Positions 36,559 to 45,896 are shown, counted from the stretch's first letter. The stretch is DNA of 64,000 nt from Streptomyces tauricus (GCF_014650955.1 NZ_BMVY01000024.1:87450-151449); one strand, 5' to 3'. Made by a program: numbers and translations. The notes: generated by a model not told the origin, from the sequence alone.

Positions 36559-37164
36559 TCAGTGCCAGGGCTCGTAGTGCGGGTTGCTCTCGCAGTCGCT
36601 CATGATCTCGGTCTTGGTCTTCTTGTCGACGGGGCAGACGCCGATGATGTACTGCCGCGCGATACCGCCCGGGAAGGCGACCTCGACCTGGTCGGCCCAC
36701 TTGTGGGTGTCGCCGATGGTCTTGTTGACGTCCACGCCGCCCGGGGCGTCGATGTAGTAGTTGTAGCCGCTCTTCCACCACGTCTTGTAGAGGTCGTGGT
36801 CGTAGCTCGTGGAGACGTACGGGGAGGGCTGGTTGACCAGGACGTACTGCTCGATGTCGTACTGGCCGTTGACGACGTCCTTCGGCAGGAAGCCCTGTTC
36901 GAAGACGACCGACGGGCCGCGGCCGTCGCTGCGGTAGAGCGTGCCGCAGCCGGTGCGCCAGGCGGGGTCCGGGGTGATGCGGTCGACGTCCACGCGGTGG
37001 TCCGCGGCGGCGTGGACGGGGTCTGCGTACTGGGGGCAGGCGGGGGCAGCGGCCGCCGACTTCGTCGGGGGCTGGGTGGGGGGCGTGGCGGCGGAGGTGG
37101 TGAGGACTGCCGTCAGGGTGAAGGCGAGGGTGGCGGCGTATCGCTTCCAGCGGGGTGTGATCAT
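36559..37164 (-). CDS. Secreted guanine-type mono-ADP-ribosyltransferase (ScARP/Scabin/pierisin family)
   Basis: The 201-aa protein has an N-terminal signal peptide (about residues 1-26) and an R-S-E class ADP-ribosyltransferase fold: R78 in LYRSDGR, the STS motif at 118-120 and the catalytic Q159-V-E161. Gln at the position two before the Glu is the mark of the guanine-modifying pierisin-like group; the S. coelicolor ortholog ScARP ADP-ribosylates guanosine compounds and Scabin DNA. Four cysteines could form two disulfides outside the cell. The start is ATG; no clear ribosome site, GATCGT is 6 nt upstream. Two genes away from cabB. Confidence 0.86.
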   Translation of the reverse strand: MITPRWKRYAATLAFTLTAVLTTSAATPPTQPPTKSAAAAPACPQYADPVHAAADHRVDVDRITPDPAWRTGCGTLYRSDGRGPSVVFEQGFLPKDVVNGQYDIEQYVLVNQPSPYVSTSYDHDLYKTWWKSGYNYYIDAPGGVDVNKTIGDTHKWADQVEVAFPGGIARQYIIGVCPVDKKTKTEIMSDCESNPHYEPWH

Positions 37165-37264
37165 GCGAGCACGATCTCGGCGCGGGGTGCTCCGCAAGCG
37201 GACCGTCACTCGTACGGCGGCGTGTCCGCGGGCGGGGTTGCCGTGGGGTTTTCCTCGGAAAGCC

Positions 37265-37768
37265 CTAGCGGTCCGCCACCCGCATCTCGAACCATGTCGT
37301 CTTGCCCCGGGGCAGCAGGTCCACCCCCCAGCGGTCGGACAGTTTGTCCACGAGGAACAGGCCCCGGCCGCTGACGTCCATGTCCTGGACCGGCATCAGA
37401 CAGGGCAACCCCCGTGAGGGATCACGGACCTCGACCCGGATCCACCCCCGCCGGCGCCGCATCCGCAGCCCGAACACCCGCGCCCCGGTATGCCGCACCG
37501 CGTTGCCCACGAGTTCCGAGACCAGGAGCACCGCGTCCTCGGTCATCTTCGGGGAGAGCCCCCACTGGCGGAGCACCACGACCTGGGTGAGCCGGCGCGC
37601 CGTGGCCGCGGACTCCGGCCGGGACGGCAGCGGCACCTCGGCCTCGGTGGGGTTGCCGAAGAGTTCCAGTGCCTTCAGCGCGTGTTCGTCCTCGACAGCA
37701 GGCGACCAGCGCGCCGCGGTCGCACTCCCGTGCCGCCGCGGCTGTTCGATACCCTCCAGCCCCGCCAT
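37265..37768 (-). CDS. ATP-binding regulatory protein (HATPase_c, RsbW/anti-sigma kinase-like)
   Basis: A 167-aa single-domain HATPase_c protein. N box: ELVGNAVRHT; a degenerate G1 DPSRGLPCLM; G2 SGRGLFLVDKLSDRWG. Streptomycetes encode dozens of such anti-sigma-factor kinase relatives; their partner anti-sigma antagonists are usually elsewhere. Start ATG with GGGGG at good spacing; the longer frame upstream has no ribosome site. It follows no operon partner. Confidence 0.87.
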   Translation of the reverse strand: MAGLEGIEQPRRHGSATAARWSPAVEDEHALKALELFGNPTEAEVPLPSRPESAATARRLTQVVVLRQWGLSPKMTEDAVLLVSELVGNAVRHTGARVFGLRMRRRRGWIRVEVRDPSRGLPCLMPVQDMDVSGRGLFLVDKLSDRWGVDLLPRGKTTWFEMRVADR

Positions 37769-38071
37769 GCCCCCATCATGACCCCCGAAGGGGCTTCTCC
37801 GGGGGTGTTCCGGAGGAATACGCCCCCCGGAACCCATTGTTCCGCATCATCCGATCGACATATGCCGTAGGCATCACAGTGGCCCATACACCCCATCTGA
37901 CCTGCGCGGACAGGGCCGTTGGGGGCAATCGCCCGAGGCGAGGGGCGAGGACAGCTGAGCCTGCCTCGAAGGGTCGGCCAAACCGCTCCTTCGAGGGAAT
38001 CTCCACGCGCACGGGTGAGACATCGCGTCAACAGCAAGTGGACCGGGGGCAGTAATCCAACAGCCGCCGCG
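37769..38071. other. Intergenic region between the HATPase gene and the enoyl-CoA hydratase gene
   Basis: About 300 bp, lower in GC around 37840-37875 than its neighbours, with a short palindrome ATGCC-GTA-GGCAT at 37862-37874. It presumably contains the HATPase promoter. Open frames here are short and unlike proteins; I find no gene. Confidence 0.55.
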
Positions 38072-38839
38072 TCAGCGGAACTTCGCCTTGCCCGGCCCCT
38101 CCTCGACGAAGCTCCGCATCCCCGCCTCCCGGTCCTCCGTCGCGAACAGGCCCGCGAACCACGTGCGTTCGACCGCGAGCCCGGTCTCGATGTCCGTCTC
38201 CAGACCGACGTCGACGGACTCCTTGGCCGCGCGCAGCGCGAGCGCGGGACCCTGCGCGAGTTTCGCGGCCCACGCGTGCGCCTCGGTGTACACGTCGGCG
38301 GCCGGGACGACCCGGTCGACCAGGCCGAGCGTCAGGGCTTCGTCGGCCTTGACCATGCGGCCGGTGAAGATGAGGTCCTTCGCGCGGGAGGGGCCGATCA
38401 GCCGGGACAGGCGCTGCGTGCCGCCGGCGCCCGGGATCAGACCGAGGAGGATCTCCGGCTGGCCCAGCTTGGCGTTGTCCGCGGCGATCCTGAAGTCGGC
38501 GCACAGCGCCAGTTCGCAGCCGCCGCCCAGCGCGTAACCGGTGACCGCGGCGACGACCGGCTTGGGGATACGGGTCACGGCGGTGAAGGAGTCCTGGAGG
38601 GCCCGGGAGCGTACGACCATCGCCGCGTGGTCCATGGCCTGCATCTCCTTGATGTCCGCGCCCGCCGCGAACACCTTCTCGCCGCCGTAGAGGATCACCG
38701 CCCGCACGTCCTCGCGGCGGGTGGCCTCCTCGGCGAGTTCCTTGAGCCGGTCCTGGGTGGCGACGTCCAGCGCGTTCATGGGCGGGCGGTCGAGGCGGAT
38801 CGTGCCGACGCCTTCGGCGACTTCGAGAGTGACGGTCAT
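38072..38839 (-). CDS. Enoyl-CoA hydratase/isomerase family protein
   Basis: A 255-aa crotonase-fold enzyme. The oxyanion-hole segment FAAGADIKEM is present, as is the second one with the catalytic glutamates: GYALGGGCELAL (first Glu) and LGQPEILLGLIPGAGGTQRL (second Glu). That is the hydratase set, so hydration of a trans-2-enoyl-CoA in beta-oxidation is likely. It is monocistronic. No ribosome site; TAACCT is 6 nt upstream of the ATG. Confidence 0.92.
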   Translation of the reverse strand: MTVTLEVAEGVGTIRLDRPPMNALDVATQDRLKELAEEATRREDVRAVILYGGEKVFAAGADIKEMQAMDHAAMVVRSRALQDSFTAVTRIPKPVVAAVTGYALGGGCELALCADFRIAADNAKLGQPEILLGLIPGAGGTQRLSRLIGPSRAKDLIFTGRMVKADEALTLGLVDRVVPAADVYTEAHAWAAKLAQGPALALRAAKESVDVGLETDIETGLAVERTWFAGLFATEDREAGMRSFVEEGPGKAKFR

Positions 38840-38845
38840 GGGAGG

Positions 38846-38851
38846 AGGTTA
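38846..38851 (-). promoter_or_regulatory. Candidate -10 hexamer of a leaderless promoter for the enoyl-CoA hydratase gene
   Basis: TAACCT on the minus strand followed by 6 nt and ATG. It sits in GTTAGC-CTTC-GTTAAC, an imperfect repeat of GTTA half-sites that may bind a regulator. Confidence 0.45.
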
Positions 38852-38867
38852 ACGAAGGCTAACGGGA

Positions 38868-38908
38868 ACGGCCCCGGTGTGCTCCGTCACAGAGCACACC
38901 GGGGCCGT
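38868..38908. terminator. Terminator after the first L,D-transpeptidase gene
   Basis: ACGGCCCCGGTGTGCTC and GAGCACACCGGGGCCGT form a perfect 17-bp stem with a 7-nt loop, 68 bp after the stop of the minus-strand gene at 38976. It is the longest perfect stem noted in the window. Confidence 0.88.
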
Positions 38909-38975
38909 ACAGTCCCTGCGGTGAGAAGTCAGGGGCGGGGGCGCCGTGGTCGACGGCGCCCCCGCCCCGGGGACG

Positions 38976-40220
38976 TCACGCCTTCCACTTCTCCCACGAC
39001 ATGTTCCAGCCGTTGAGTCCGTTGTCCGGGTCGATGATCCGGTCGTTGGAGTTCTTCACGATCACCACGTCGCCGACGATCGAGCGGTCGAAGAACCACG
39101 CGGCCGGGGCACCCCGGTCACCGCCGCCGCGCTGGTCGCGCAGGCCGATGCAGCCGTGGCTGGCGTTGTAGTTGCCGAAGGCGTCGCCGCCCCAGTAGTT
39201 GCCGTGGATGAAGGTGCCCGAGTTGGAAAGCCGCATCGCGTCGGGCACGTCCTTGATGTCGTACTCGCCGCCGTAGCCGACCGTCTCGCCGTTCATACGG
39301 GTCACCCGGAGGCGCTCGCTGATGACCATCTGGCCGTTCCAGGTCTCGTAACCGGCCTTGCCCGTCGTGACCGGGATGGTCTTGATGACCTTGCCGTCGC
39401 GCTTGACGGTCATCTTCTTGGTCTTGACGTCGACGGTGGAGACCTGGCTGCGGCCGATCGTGAACTTCACGGTCTTGGCCTGCTCGCCGTAGACGCCCGG
39501 CCTGCCCTCGACGCCGTCGAGGTTCAGGGTGACGGTGACCTTCGTGCCGGACTTCCAGTACTTCTCCGGGCGGAAGTCGAGGCGGTCGTTGCCGAACCAG
39601 TGGCCCTCGACGTCGACCGCCGGCTCGGTCTTGATCTTTATCGCCTTCTCGATGTCCTCGGGGTGCGTGATGCCCCGGGTGAAGCGCACCGAGAAGGGCA
39701 TGCCGACGCCGACCTTGGAACCGTCCTCGGGCGTGAAGATGCCGACGAACGTGTTCTTCGGGGTCAGCGTGGTGAACGCGGACTCCTCGGCGGCCTCACG
39801 GCCCGCGGAGTCCTTCGCCACCGCGTGGACCTTGTACTTGGTCGAGGCCGCGAGATGCGCGGCGGGCGTCCAGCTGGTGCCCCCGCCGGTGATCTTCCCC
39901 TCGACCGGGTTGCCCTTGGTGTCCTCGACCTTGACCTCGGTCAACTTGCCCTTGGCGGCCGTCACCTTGAGCGCGCCGCTGGTCTTGACGGCGTCGGCGC
40001 CGTCCTTCGGCGCTATGGTCACGACCGCCTGCGAGACCTTGGTGTCCGCCTGGCCGGAATCCTTGCCCTTGTCGCCGCCGGACCCGGTGTCCGAGTCCCC
40101 GCCTCCTCCGCCGCACGCGGTCACGAGGAGCAGCAGCACCCCCAGCACAAGTGCCAGGGCCCCTTTGCCACTTCGTGTCCGCGCGCCAACCGACGCCCCC
40201 GATATCGGTCGCCCGTTCAA
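38976..40220 (-). CDS. L,D-transpeptidase lipoprotein (YkuD domain with Ig-like modules)
   Basis: The 414-aa protein forms 3-3 crosslinks in peptidoglycan. It has a signal peptide with lipobox LLLVTAC, a linker rich in Gly/Asp/Ser, two Ig-like (big_5 type) domains, and the YkuD catalytic domain with HGNYWGG and SHGCIGLRD; the nucleophile is C357. I prefer the TTG at 40218-40220 with GGGGAG 7 nt upstream; an ATG 57 nt further up has no ribosome site and would give an odd N-terminus. The next gene upstream on this strand encodes a paralog. Confidence 0.91.
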   Translation of the reverse strand: MNGRPISGASVGARTRSGKGALALVLGVLLLLVTACGGGGGDSDTGSGGDKGKDSGQADTKVSQAVVTIAPKDGADAVKTSGALKVTAAKGKLTEVKVEDTKGNPVEGKITGGGTSWTPAAHLAASTKYKVHAVAKDSAGREAAEESAFTTLTPKNTFVGIFTPEDGSKVGVGMPFSVRFTRGITHPEDIEKAIKIKTEPAVDVEGHWFGNDRLDFRPEKYWKSGTKVTVTLNLDGVEGRPGVYGEQAKTVKFTIGRSQVSTVDVKTKKMTVKRDGKVIKTIPVTTGKAGYETWNGQMVISERLRVTRMNGETVGYGGEYDIKDVPDAMRLSNSGTFIHGNYWGGDAFGNYNASHGCIGLRDQRGGGDRGAPAAWFFDRSIVGDVVIVKNSNDRIIDPDNGLNGWNMSWEKWKA

Positions 40221-40399
40221 GTTCGTTCTCCCCTCGCACGGCCTGTTCAGGCCCGTACTACGGCGCGTCCCGCGCACGCATCGCGCTAATTAATCACACT
40301 GCCGGGAGGGATGACCTCCCGGGAATGTCACCGTTCAGTCCCAACTGCTGGAGCCGGGAGCGCGTCCGGGGCCTTACCTGTGCGTACCCCTATGTCGGG

Positions 40400-41629
40400 C
40401 TACTTCACCGCTGAGCCCGCTTTCCAGGCTTTCCAGCCCATGTTCCACCCACCGAGGCCGTTGTCGGGAGCGACCTTCTTGTCATTGCTGCGGACGACCT
40501 CGACGACGTCGCCGATGAGGCTGCGGTCGAAGAACCAGCCCGCCGGGGTCGCGGAGCTGCCGCCCTGCACATCGCGCAGTCCCACGCAGCCGTGGCTGAC
40601 ATTGGCCGTGCCGAACACGCCCTTGGCCCAGTAGTTGCCGTGCAGGAAGGTCCCGGAGGAGGTGAGGCGCATCGCGTGCGGGACGTCGGGGATGTCGTAC
40701 TCGCCCTTGCCGTCGGCCCGTTTGAAGCCGACGGTGGCCCCGTTCATCCGGGTCACCTCCAGCATCTCGGTGACCACCATCTTCCCGTTGTAGGTGGTGT
40801 TCCCGGGCGCTCCCGCGGTGATCGGCACCGTGGACAGGAGCTCGCCGTCGCGGGTCACCCGCATGGTGTGGGCCGCCGCGTCGACGACGCTGGTCTGGCT
40901 GCGGCCGACCGTGAAGGAGAAGGACTTGTACTGCAGTCCGTACACGCCGGGGGCCGCTTCCACGTCCCGCAGCCGCAGGCCGACGGTGACCTTGGTGCCG
41001 GGCTTCCAGTAGGTCTCGGGCCGGAAGTCGAGGCGGTCCGCGCCGAACCAGTGCGGGGCGATCTCCGTCTTCGGTACGGAGGTCACGCGGATCGCGCGCT
41101 CCACGGCCGCCCGGTTCTCGATCTCGCGGTTGAACTCCAGGGACACGATCATGCCGGTGCCCACCGTGGAGCGGTTCTCCGGCATGACGTAGCCGATGAA
41201 CCGCTCGTCGGGGACGTACGTCGTGAACGTCACGTGCCGTGCCACCCGCCGGCCGTGGGCGTCGAGCGCGACCGCGTCCACCGTGTACTTGGCGGCCAGC
41301 GCGAGCTTGGGGTCGTCGGGCCGCCAGGTCGCGCCGTCCGGGCCGATCGTGCCGGGCACCGGGAACTCCTGGGCGTCCTGGGACCTGACGACCTTCACGG
41401 ACTCCAGCCGTCCGGCCGGCACCCGTACCTTCAGGCCCTCCTCGGGCTGTACGGCCTTCCTCCCGTCGTCCGGGGAGACCCGGATCGCCTCCTCGGGCGA
41501 GCGGGGTTTGCCGAGCATCTCGTCCACCCCGTGCGAGGTGCATCCCGCGGCCGCGGCCAGCAGGCCCGCCCATGTCAGTACGGCGGCCAGCGCGGCCCCT
41601 GCGCGCCCCGCGCGCGTCTGTGCGTGCAT
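40400..41629 (-). CDS. L,D-transpeptidase lipoprotein (paralog)
   Basis: The 409-aa protein has the same architecture as its neighbour: lipoprotein signal with LLAAAAGC, two Ig-like modules and YkuD with HGNYWAKG and SHGCVGLRD (nucleophile C348). The two proteins are alike from the first module on but differ in the linkers, so the duplication is not recent. Start ATG at 41629, or a GTG one codon earlier; no clear ribosome binding site. The gene is divergent from glgX. Confidence 0.9.
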   Translation of the reverse strand: MHAQTRAGRAGAALAAVLTWAGLLAAAAGCTSHGVDEMLGKPRSPEEAIRVSPDDGRKAVQPEEGLKVRVPAGRLESVKVVRSQDAQEFPVPGTIGPDGATWRPDDPKLALAAKYTVDAVALDAHGRRVARHVTFTTYVPDERFIGYVMPENRSTVGTGMIVSLEFNREIENRAAVERAIRVTSVPKTEIAPHWFGADRLDFRPETYWKPGTKVTVGLRLRDVEAAPGVYGLQYKSFSFTVGRSQTSVVDAAAHTMRVTRDGELLSTVPITAGAPGNTTYNGKMVVTEMLEVTRMNGATVGFKRADGKGEYDIPDVPHAMRLTSSGTFLHGNYWAKGVFGTANVSHGCVGLRDVQGGSSATPAGWFFDRSLIGDVVEVVRSNDKKVAPDNGLGGWNMGWKAWKAGSAVK

Positions 41630-41863
41630 CACGTGGGACCCAACGACGGAGCGTGCCCCGGGGAAGTGGGTCCGTTCGGCGGGTGCGGGGCGGCGCGCGG
41701 CGCGCCTCGCTTTCCGTGCCCCTGTTCGGCCTCCGCCTCAGGAAACGTGAGTGCGAGCCCGGCTCTGGGCAGAACAGGGGGGAGGACGACGCGACAGGAG
41801 ACCGCGGCCGGGACGCCGCGGTCCTCCTCGTGCCGCTCCGACCGAGCCGCGGGAGGGCCCAGG

Positions 41864-44191
41864 GTGTCGAGCGCAGCCGAGCAGGAGGCAGTGCGGGAGG
41901 CCGCGCGGGAGGGGCGTGCCCTCGGCGGGGGATTGCCCGCGCAGGCGGCCCCCACGGTGAACGGCACGGCGCGCGCGGCGCCGGGCGTCGCCGTGTGGCC
42001 GGGTGCGCCGACCCCGCTCGGGGCGCGCTACCGGACGGGGCCCGACGGGGTCTCGGGCACCAACTTCGCGTTGTGGGCGGGCGGGGCCGAGTCGGTCGAG
42101 CTGTGTCTTTTCGGCACGCCCGACGACGGGGGCGGCCGGGGAACGCGGGAGGGCGACGGCGTCGAGGTCCGGGTGCCGCTGACCGAGCTGACCCATGAGA
42201 TCTGGCACGGTTTCGTGCCCGGGGTGCGGCCCGGACAGCGGTACGGCTTCCGGGTGCACGGCCGCTGGGACCCATGGACCGGCGCCCGCTGGAACCCCGC
42301 GAAGCTGCTCCTGGACCCGTACGCCCGTGCCGTGGACGGCGGTGGACGCGACGAGTTCGGGAGTCTGCCGCCCGAGGTGTACGGGCATGTGCGCGACTGG
42401 CCGCAGCAGCACGTCGCGGACACCGTGCGCGACGACCGGGACTCGGCGCCGTACGTCCCCAAGGGGGTGGTCGTCCACGACGACACCCCCGGTGACGAGT
42501 GGGCGGACGACCGGCGCCCGAAGACGCCCTGGGCGGACTCCGTCATCTACGAGCTGCACGTCAAGGGCTTCACCAAGCTGCACCCGGGGATCCCCGAGGA
42601 ACTGCGGGGCACGTACGCCGGGCTGGCGCATCCGGCGGCGATCGAGCACCTGGTGGCGCTCGGCGTGACGGCCGTGGAGCTGCTGCCGGTGCACCAGTTC
42701 GCGCACGAGGACCATCTGCTGCGCCGGGACATGAAGAACTACTGGGGCTACAACTCGATCGGCTACTTCGCCCCGCACGCCGGATACGCGGCCGCCGGGA
42801 CCAACGGCCAGCAGGTCGGCGAGTTCAAGCGCATGGTGCGCGCGCTGCACGCCGCCGGGATAGAAGTCATCCTCGACGTGGTCTACAACCACACCGCCGA
42901 GGCGAGCGAGCTGGGGCCGACGCTGTCGCTGCGCGGGATCGACAACCGCGGCTACTACCGGCTGCAGGACGACGCCCGGCGGTACGCGGACTACACGGGC
43001 TGCGGCAACACCCTGCACGTCGTCCAGCCGCACGTGCTGCGCCTGATCACGGACTCGCTGCGCTACTGGGTGACGGAGATGGGCGTCGACGGCTTCCGCT
43101 TCGACCTCGCTGCGGCGCTCGCCCGGTCCATGCACGACGTCGACATGCTGTCCCCGTTCCTGGCCGTCATCGCGCAGGACCCGGTGCTGCGCCGCGTGAA
43201 ACTGATCGCCGAGCCGTGGGACGTCGGCTCCGGCGGCTACCAGGTGGGCGCCTTCCCCCCGCTGTGGACGGAGTGGAACGACCGCTACCGCAATGCCGTA
43301 CGGGACTTCTGGCGGGGTGCGCTGCCGGACGTACGGGATCTCGGGTACCGGCTGTCGGGGTCGAGCGACCTGTACGCGTGGGGCGGGCGGCGGCCGTACG
43401 CCTCGGTGAACTTCGTGACCGCCCACGACGGTTTCACCCTGCGGGACATGGTGTCGTACGAGCGCAAGCACAACGAGGCCAACGGCGAGGGGAACCGGGA
43501 CGGCACGGACGACAACCGGGCCTGGAACTGCGGGACCGAGGGAGAGACCGAGGACGCCCGGATCCGTGCTCTGCGGCGCCGCCAGCTGCGTAACCTGCTG
43601 ACCACGCTGCTGCTCTCCACGGGCGTCCCGATGCTGGTCGCGGGCGACGAACTGGGGCGCACCCAGGGCGGCAACAACAACGCGTACTGCCAGGACAACG
43701 AGATCAGCTGGCTCGACTGGAGCCTGCTGGACGACCCCGGCTGGCGGGCCCTGTTCGACCTGACGTCCCGGCTGATCGCCCTGCGCCACGCACATCCCGT
43801 GCTGCGGCGGCGCGCCTTCTTCTCCGGGCGCGCCCATTCGGCCGACGGGCTGCGGGACCTGGCGTGGTTCACCGCGCACGGCACGGAGATGACGGAACGG
43901 GACTGGTACGCGCCCGCCGGCACCCTCGGCATGTTCCTGTCCGGGCGGGACATCCCGGGGCGGGACGCGCGGGGCGCGCCCGTGACGGACGACAGCTTCC
44001 TCGCGGTGCTGCACGCGGGCGACAGACCCGCGGCCTTCGCCCTGCCGGGGCCGCCGTGGGCCCGGTCGTACGAGGTCGTCGTCGACACGTCGCGGGAGGA
44101 GCAGTCGGCCGCGCCCGCGGTGGCGCACCGGGCGGGCACGACGATCACCGTGCCGGCGCGGGCGGTGCTGCTGTTGCGGGTGGCGGACTGA
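41864..44191 (+). CDS. glgX: Glycogen debranching enzyme GlgX
   Basis: A 775-aa GH13 isoamylase-type enzyme that hydrolyses alpha-1,6 branch points in limit glycogen. Domains: about 55 residues of unrelated N-terminus, a CBM48/isoamylase N module (from about residue 60), the barrel, and a C-terminal beta domain. Catalytic residues are D414 (GFRFDLAA), E450 (IAEPWD) and D522 (TAHDGF). GTG start with GGGAGGG upstream. Other glycogen/trehalose-type genes (glgP, glgE) are 14 kb on. Confidence 0.94.
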   Translation: MSSAAEQEAVREAAREGRALGGGLPAQAAPTVNGTARAAPGVAVWPGAPTPLGARYRTGPDGVSGTNFALWAGGAESVELCLFGTPDDGGGRGTREGDGVEVRVPLTELTHEIWHGFVPGVRPGQRYGFRVHGRWDPWTGARWNPAKLLLDPYARAVDGGGRDEFGSLPPEVYGHVRDWPQQHVADTVRDDRDSAPYVPKGVVVHDDTPGDEWADDRRPKTPWADSVIYELHVKGFTKLHPGIPEELRGTYAGLAHPAAIEHLVALGVTAVELLPVHQFAHEDHLLRRDMKNYWGYNSIGYFAPHAGYAAAGTNGQQVGEFKRMVRALHAAGIEVILDVVYNHTAEASELGPTLSLRGIDNRGYYRLQDDARRYADYTGCGNTLHVVQPHVLRLITDSLRYWVTEMGVDGFRFDLAAALARSMHDVDMLSPFLAVIAQDPVLRRVKLIAEPWDVGSGGYQVGAFPPLWTEWNDRYRNAVRDFWRGALPDVRDLGYRLSGSSDLYAWGGRRPYASVNFVTAHDGFTLRDMVSYERKHNEANGEGNRDGTDDNRAWNCGTEGETEDARIRALRRRQLRNLLTTLLLSTGVPMLVAGDELGRTQGGNNNAYCQDNEISWLDWSLLDDPGWRALFDLTSRLIALRHAHPVLRRRAFFSGRAHSADGLRDLAWFTAHGTEMTERDWYAPAGTLGMFLSGRDIPGRDARGAPVTDDSFLAVLHAGDRPAAFALPGPPWARSYEVVVDTSREEQSAAPAVAHRAGTTITVPARAVLLLRVAD

Positions 44192-44284
44192 GCGGGCGCC
44201 CTCCACAGGCGGGGCACAGGGTGGCTTCCGCGATCCGGACACGTCCTTGACGTCCCAGGTGCCTCACTGGGAACGTCCCTTGTC

Positions 44285-44380
44285 ATGAGGCCGACCGCTG
44301 ATCACCCGTGCGCGTGTGTCGCGCTCGTGGAGCGGCGCCATGTCGATCTGTGCCGGCAGTCCAGCGCCATCTGTCGCTGA
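44285..44380 (+). CDS. Cysteine-containing leader peptide (putative sulfur-responsive attenuator)
   Basis: A 31-codon reading frame between glgX and the sulfatase. Its second half, ERRHVDLC with SSAIC, matches the RRHVDLxRxSSAIC pattern of a family of short Streptomyces proteins annotated as putative leader peptides. There are four Cys codons: residues 9, 11, 23 and 30. The stop is 94 nt before the sulfatase start. Ribosome stalling at Cys codons under cysteine shortage would allow the sulfatase to be expressed. The ATG has only a weak ribosome site (GGGAA). Confidence 0.72.
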   Translation: MRPTADHPCACVALVERRHVDLCRQSSAICR

Positions 44381-44474
44381 GCCCGTGTCCGCCCCGCGCT
44401 CGTAGCTGACCTCTGCCTTCTGGGCTTCCCCTTTCGCGTCCCGGTCCGGGCCGCCACACATCCGAGGATCCCGT

Positions 44475-45896
44475 ATGCCTGAAATATCCCGTCGTACCTT
44501 CGGTGGGCTCGTCGGCGGTGGTGCGGTGACCGCCGTCGCCACCACCGCCGCCACGGCCACCGATGCCGCCGCGGTCCCCGCCGAACAGCCGTTCAGGGCC
44601 CGGCCCTCCGGCGCCGCGGCCGGCCGGCGCCCCAACATCCTGGTCATCCTCGGTGACGACCTCGGCTGGGCCGACCTCTCCTCGTACGGCGCCCCGCACA
44701 TCAGGACGCCCCACCTGGACCGGCTCGCCCGGCAGGGGGTGCGGTTCACCGACGCGTACTCCGGGTCCGCGACCTGCTCGCCGACCCGGTTCAGCCTCTA
44801 CACCGGGCGCTACCCGGGCCGTACGCCCGGCGGGCTCGCCGAGCCGATCGCGAACAAGGCGCAGGGGCTCGACCCGAACCACCCCACCCTCGCCTCCCTG
44901 CTGAAGAAAGCGGGCTACTCCAACGCGCTGATCGGCAAGTGGCACTGCGGCTGGCTGCCCGACCACAGCCCCACCAAGTCCGGCTGGGACGAGTTCTTCG
45001 GCAACTTCGGCGGTGTACTGGAGTACTTCTCCAAGCTCGGGCAGCTCGGCGACTACGACCTCTACGAGGGCGACGCCCAGTACAAGGACCTGCGCTACTA
45101 CACCGAGGTGCTCACCGAGCGGGCGGTGGAGTACGTCGGGCGCGACCACGACAAACCCTGGCTGCTGAACCTCAACTTCACCACCCCGCACTGGCCCTGG
45201 CTCGCCGAGGACGACGCGGAGACCGGCGCCGAGATCGCCGCGAAGATCAGGACGGCCAAGAACCAGGGGGAGGTCTCCCGGGCGCTCAACCACTTCGACG
45301 GCGGCTCGGTCGAGAAGTACACGCAGATGGTGGAGAGCCTGGACGCGGCCGTCGGCGAAGTGCTCACAGCGCTGCGGCGCTCGGGGCAGGAGGAGAACAC
45401 GCTGGTGCTGTTCGCCAGCGACAACGGCGGCGAGCGCTACTCCTACAACTGGCCGCTCAGCGGGGAGAAGTTCGTGCTCCTCGAAGGCGGTATCCGGGTG
45501 CCGACGATCGTGCGCTGGCCGGCCCGCATCGACGGCCGCCAGGTCAGCCACGAGCCCAACTTCTCCCCCGACTGGACCGCGACCCTGCTGGAGGTGGGCG
45601 GCGCCCGGCCCGACCCGGCGTACCCGCTGGACGGCACCAGCCTCGCCGGATACCTGCTGAAGGGCGAGGAGCCGCCGGAGCGCGACCTGTTCTGGCGGGT
45701 ACGGGCCAACCGGGCGCTGCGGCGCGGCGACTGGAAGTACTACCGGGACGAGAGCGGCCAGGACCATCTCTACAACCTCGCCGCCGACTCCCGCGAACAG
45801 GCCGATCTGGCTTCGGACCGGCCGGAGCTGCTCGCCGAGCTGAAGGCGGCCTGGGAGAGGACGGCGGCGACCCTGCTCCCGTACCCGACCGCCTAG
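44475..45896 (+). CDS. Tat-exported sulfatase
   Basis: A 473-aa type I sulfatase. The N-terminus has a twin-arginine signal (SRRTFGGLVGGGAVTA). The catalytic motif CSPTR (C101) is the CxPxR site whose cysteine is oxidised to formylglycine. The metal-site LGDDLGWADLSSYG precedes it, and GKWHCGW is later. It would release inorganic sulfate from an organic ester outside the cell. The upstream Cys leader peptide links it to sulfur supply. ATG with CGAGGA upstream. No modifying enzyme (FGE) is adjacent. Confidence 0.92.
   Translation: MPEISRRTFGGLVGGGAVTAVATTAATATDAAAVPAEQPFRARPSGAAAGRRPNILVILGDDLGWADLSSYGAPHIRTPHLDRLARQGVRFTDAYSGSATCSPTRFSLYTGRYPGRTPGGLAEPIANKAQGLDPNHPTLASLLKKAGYSNALIGKWHCGWLPDHSPTKSGWDEFFGNFGGVLEYFSKLGQLGDYDLYEGDAQYKDLRYYTEVLTERAVEYVGRDHDKPWLLNLNFTTPHWPWLAEDDAETGAEIAAKIRTAKNQGEVSRALNHFDGGSVEKYTQMVESLDAAVGEVLTALRRSGQEENTLVLFASDNGGERYSYNWPLSGEKFVLLEGGIRVPTIVRWPARIDGRQVSHEPNFSPDWTATLLEVGGARPDPAYPLDGTSLAGYLLKGEEPPERDLFWRVRANRALRRGDWKYYRDESGQDHLYNLAADSREQADLASDRPELLAELKAAWERTAATLLPYPTA

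Noticed and set aside
40592..41863. N-terminal extension of the glgX frame
   Set aside because: It is antisense to the second L,D-transpeptidase; the GTG at 41864 with GGGAGGG fits GlgX.
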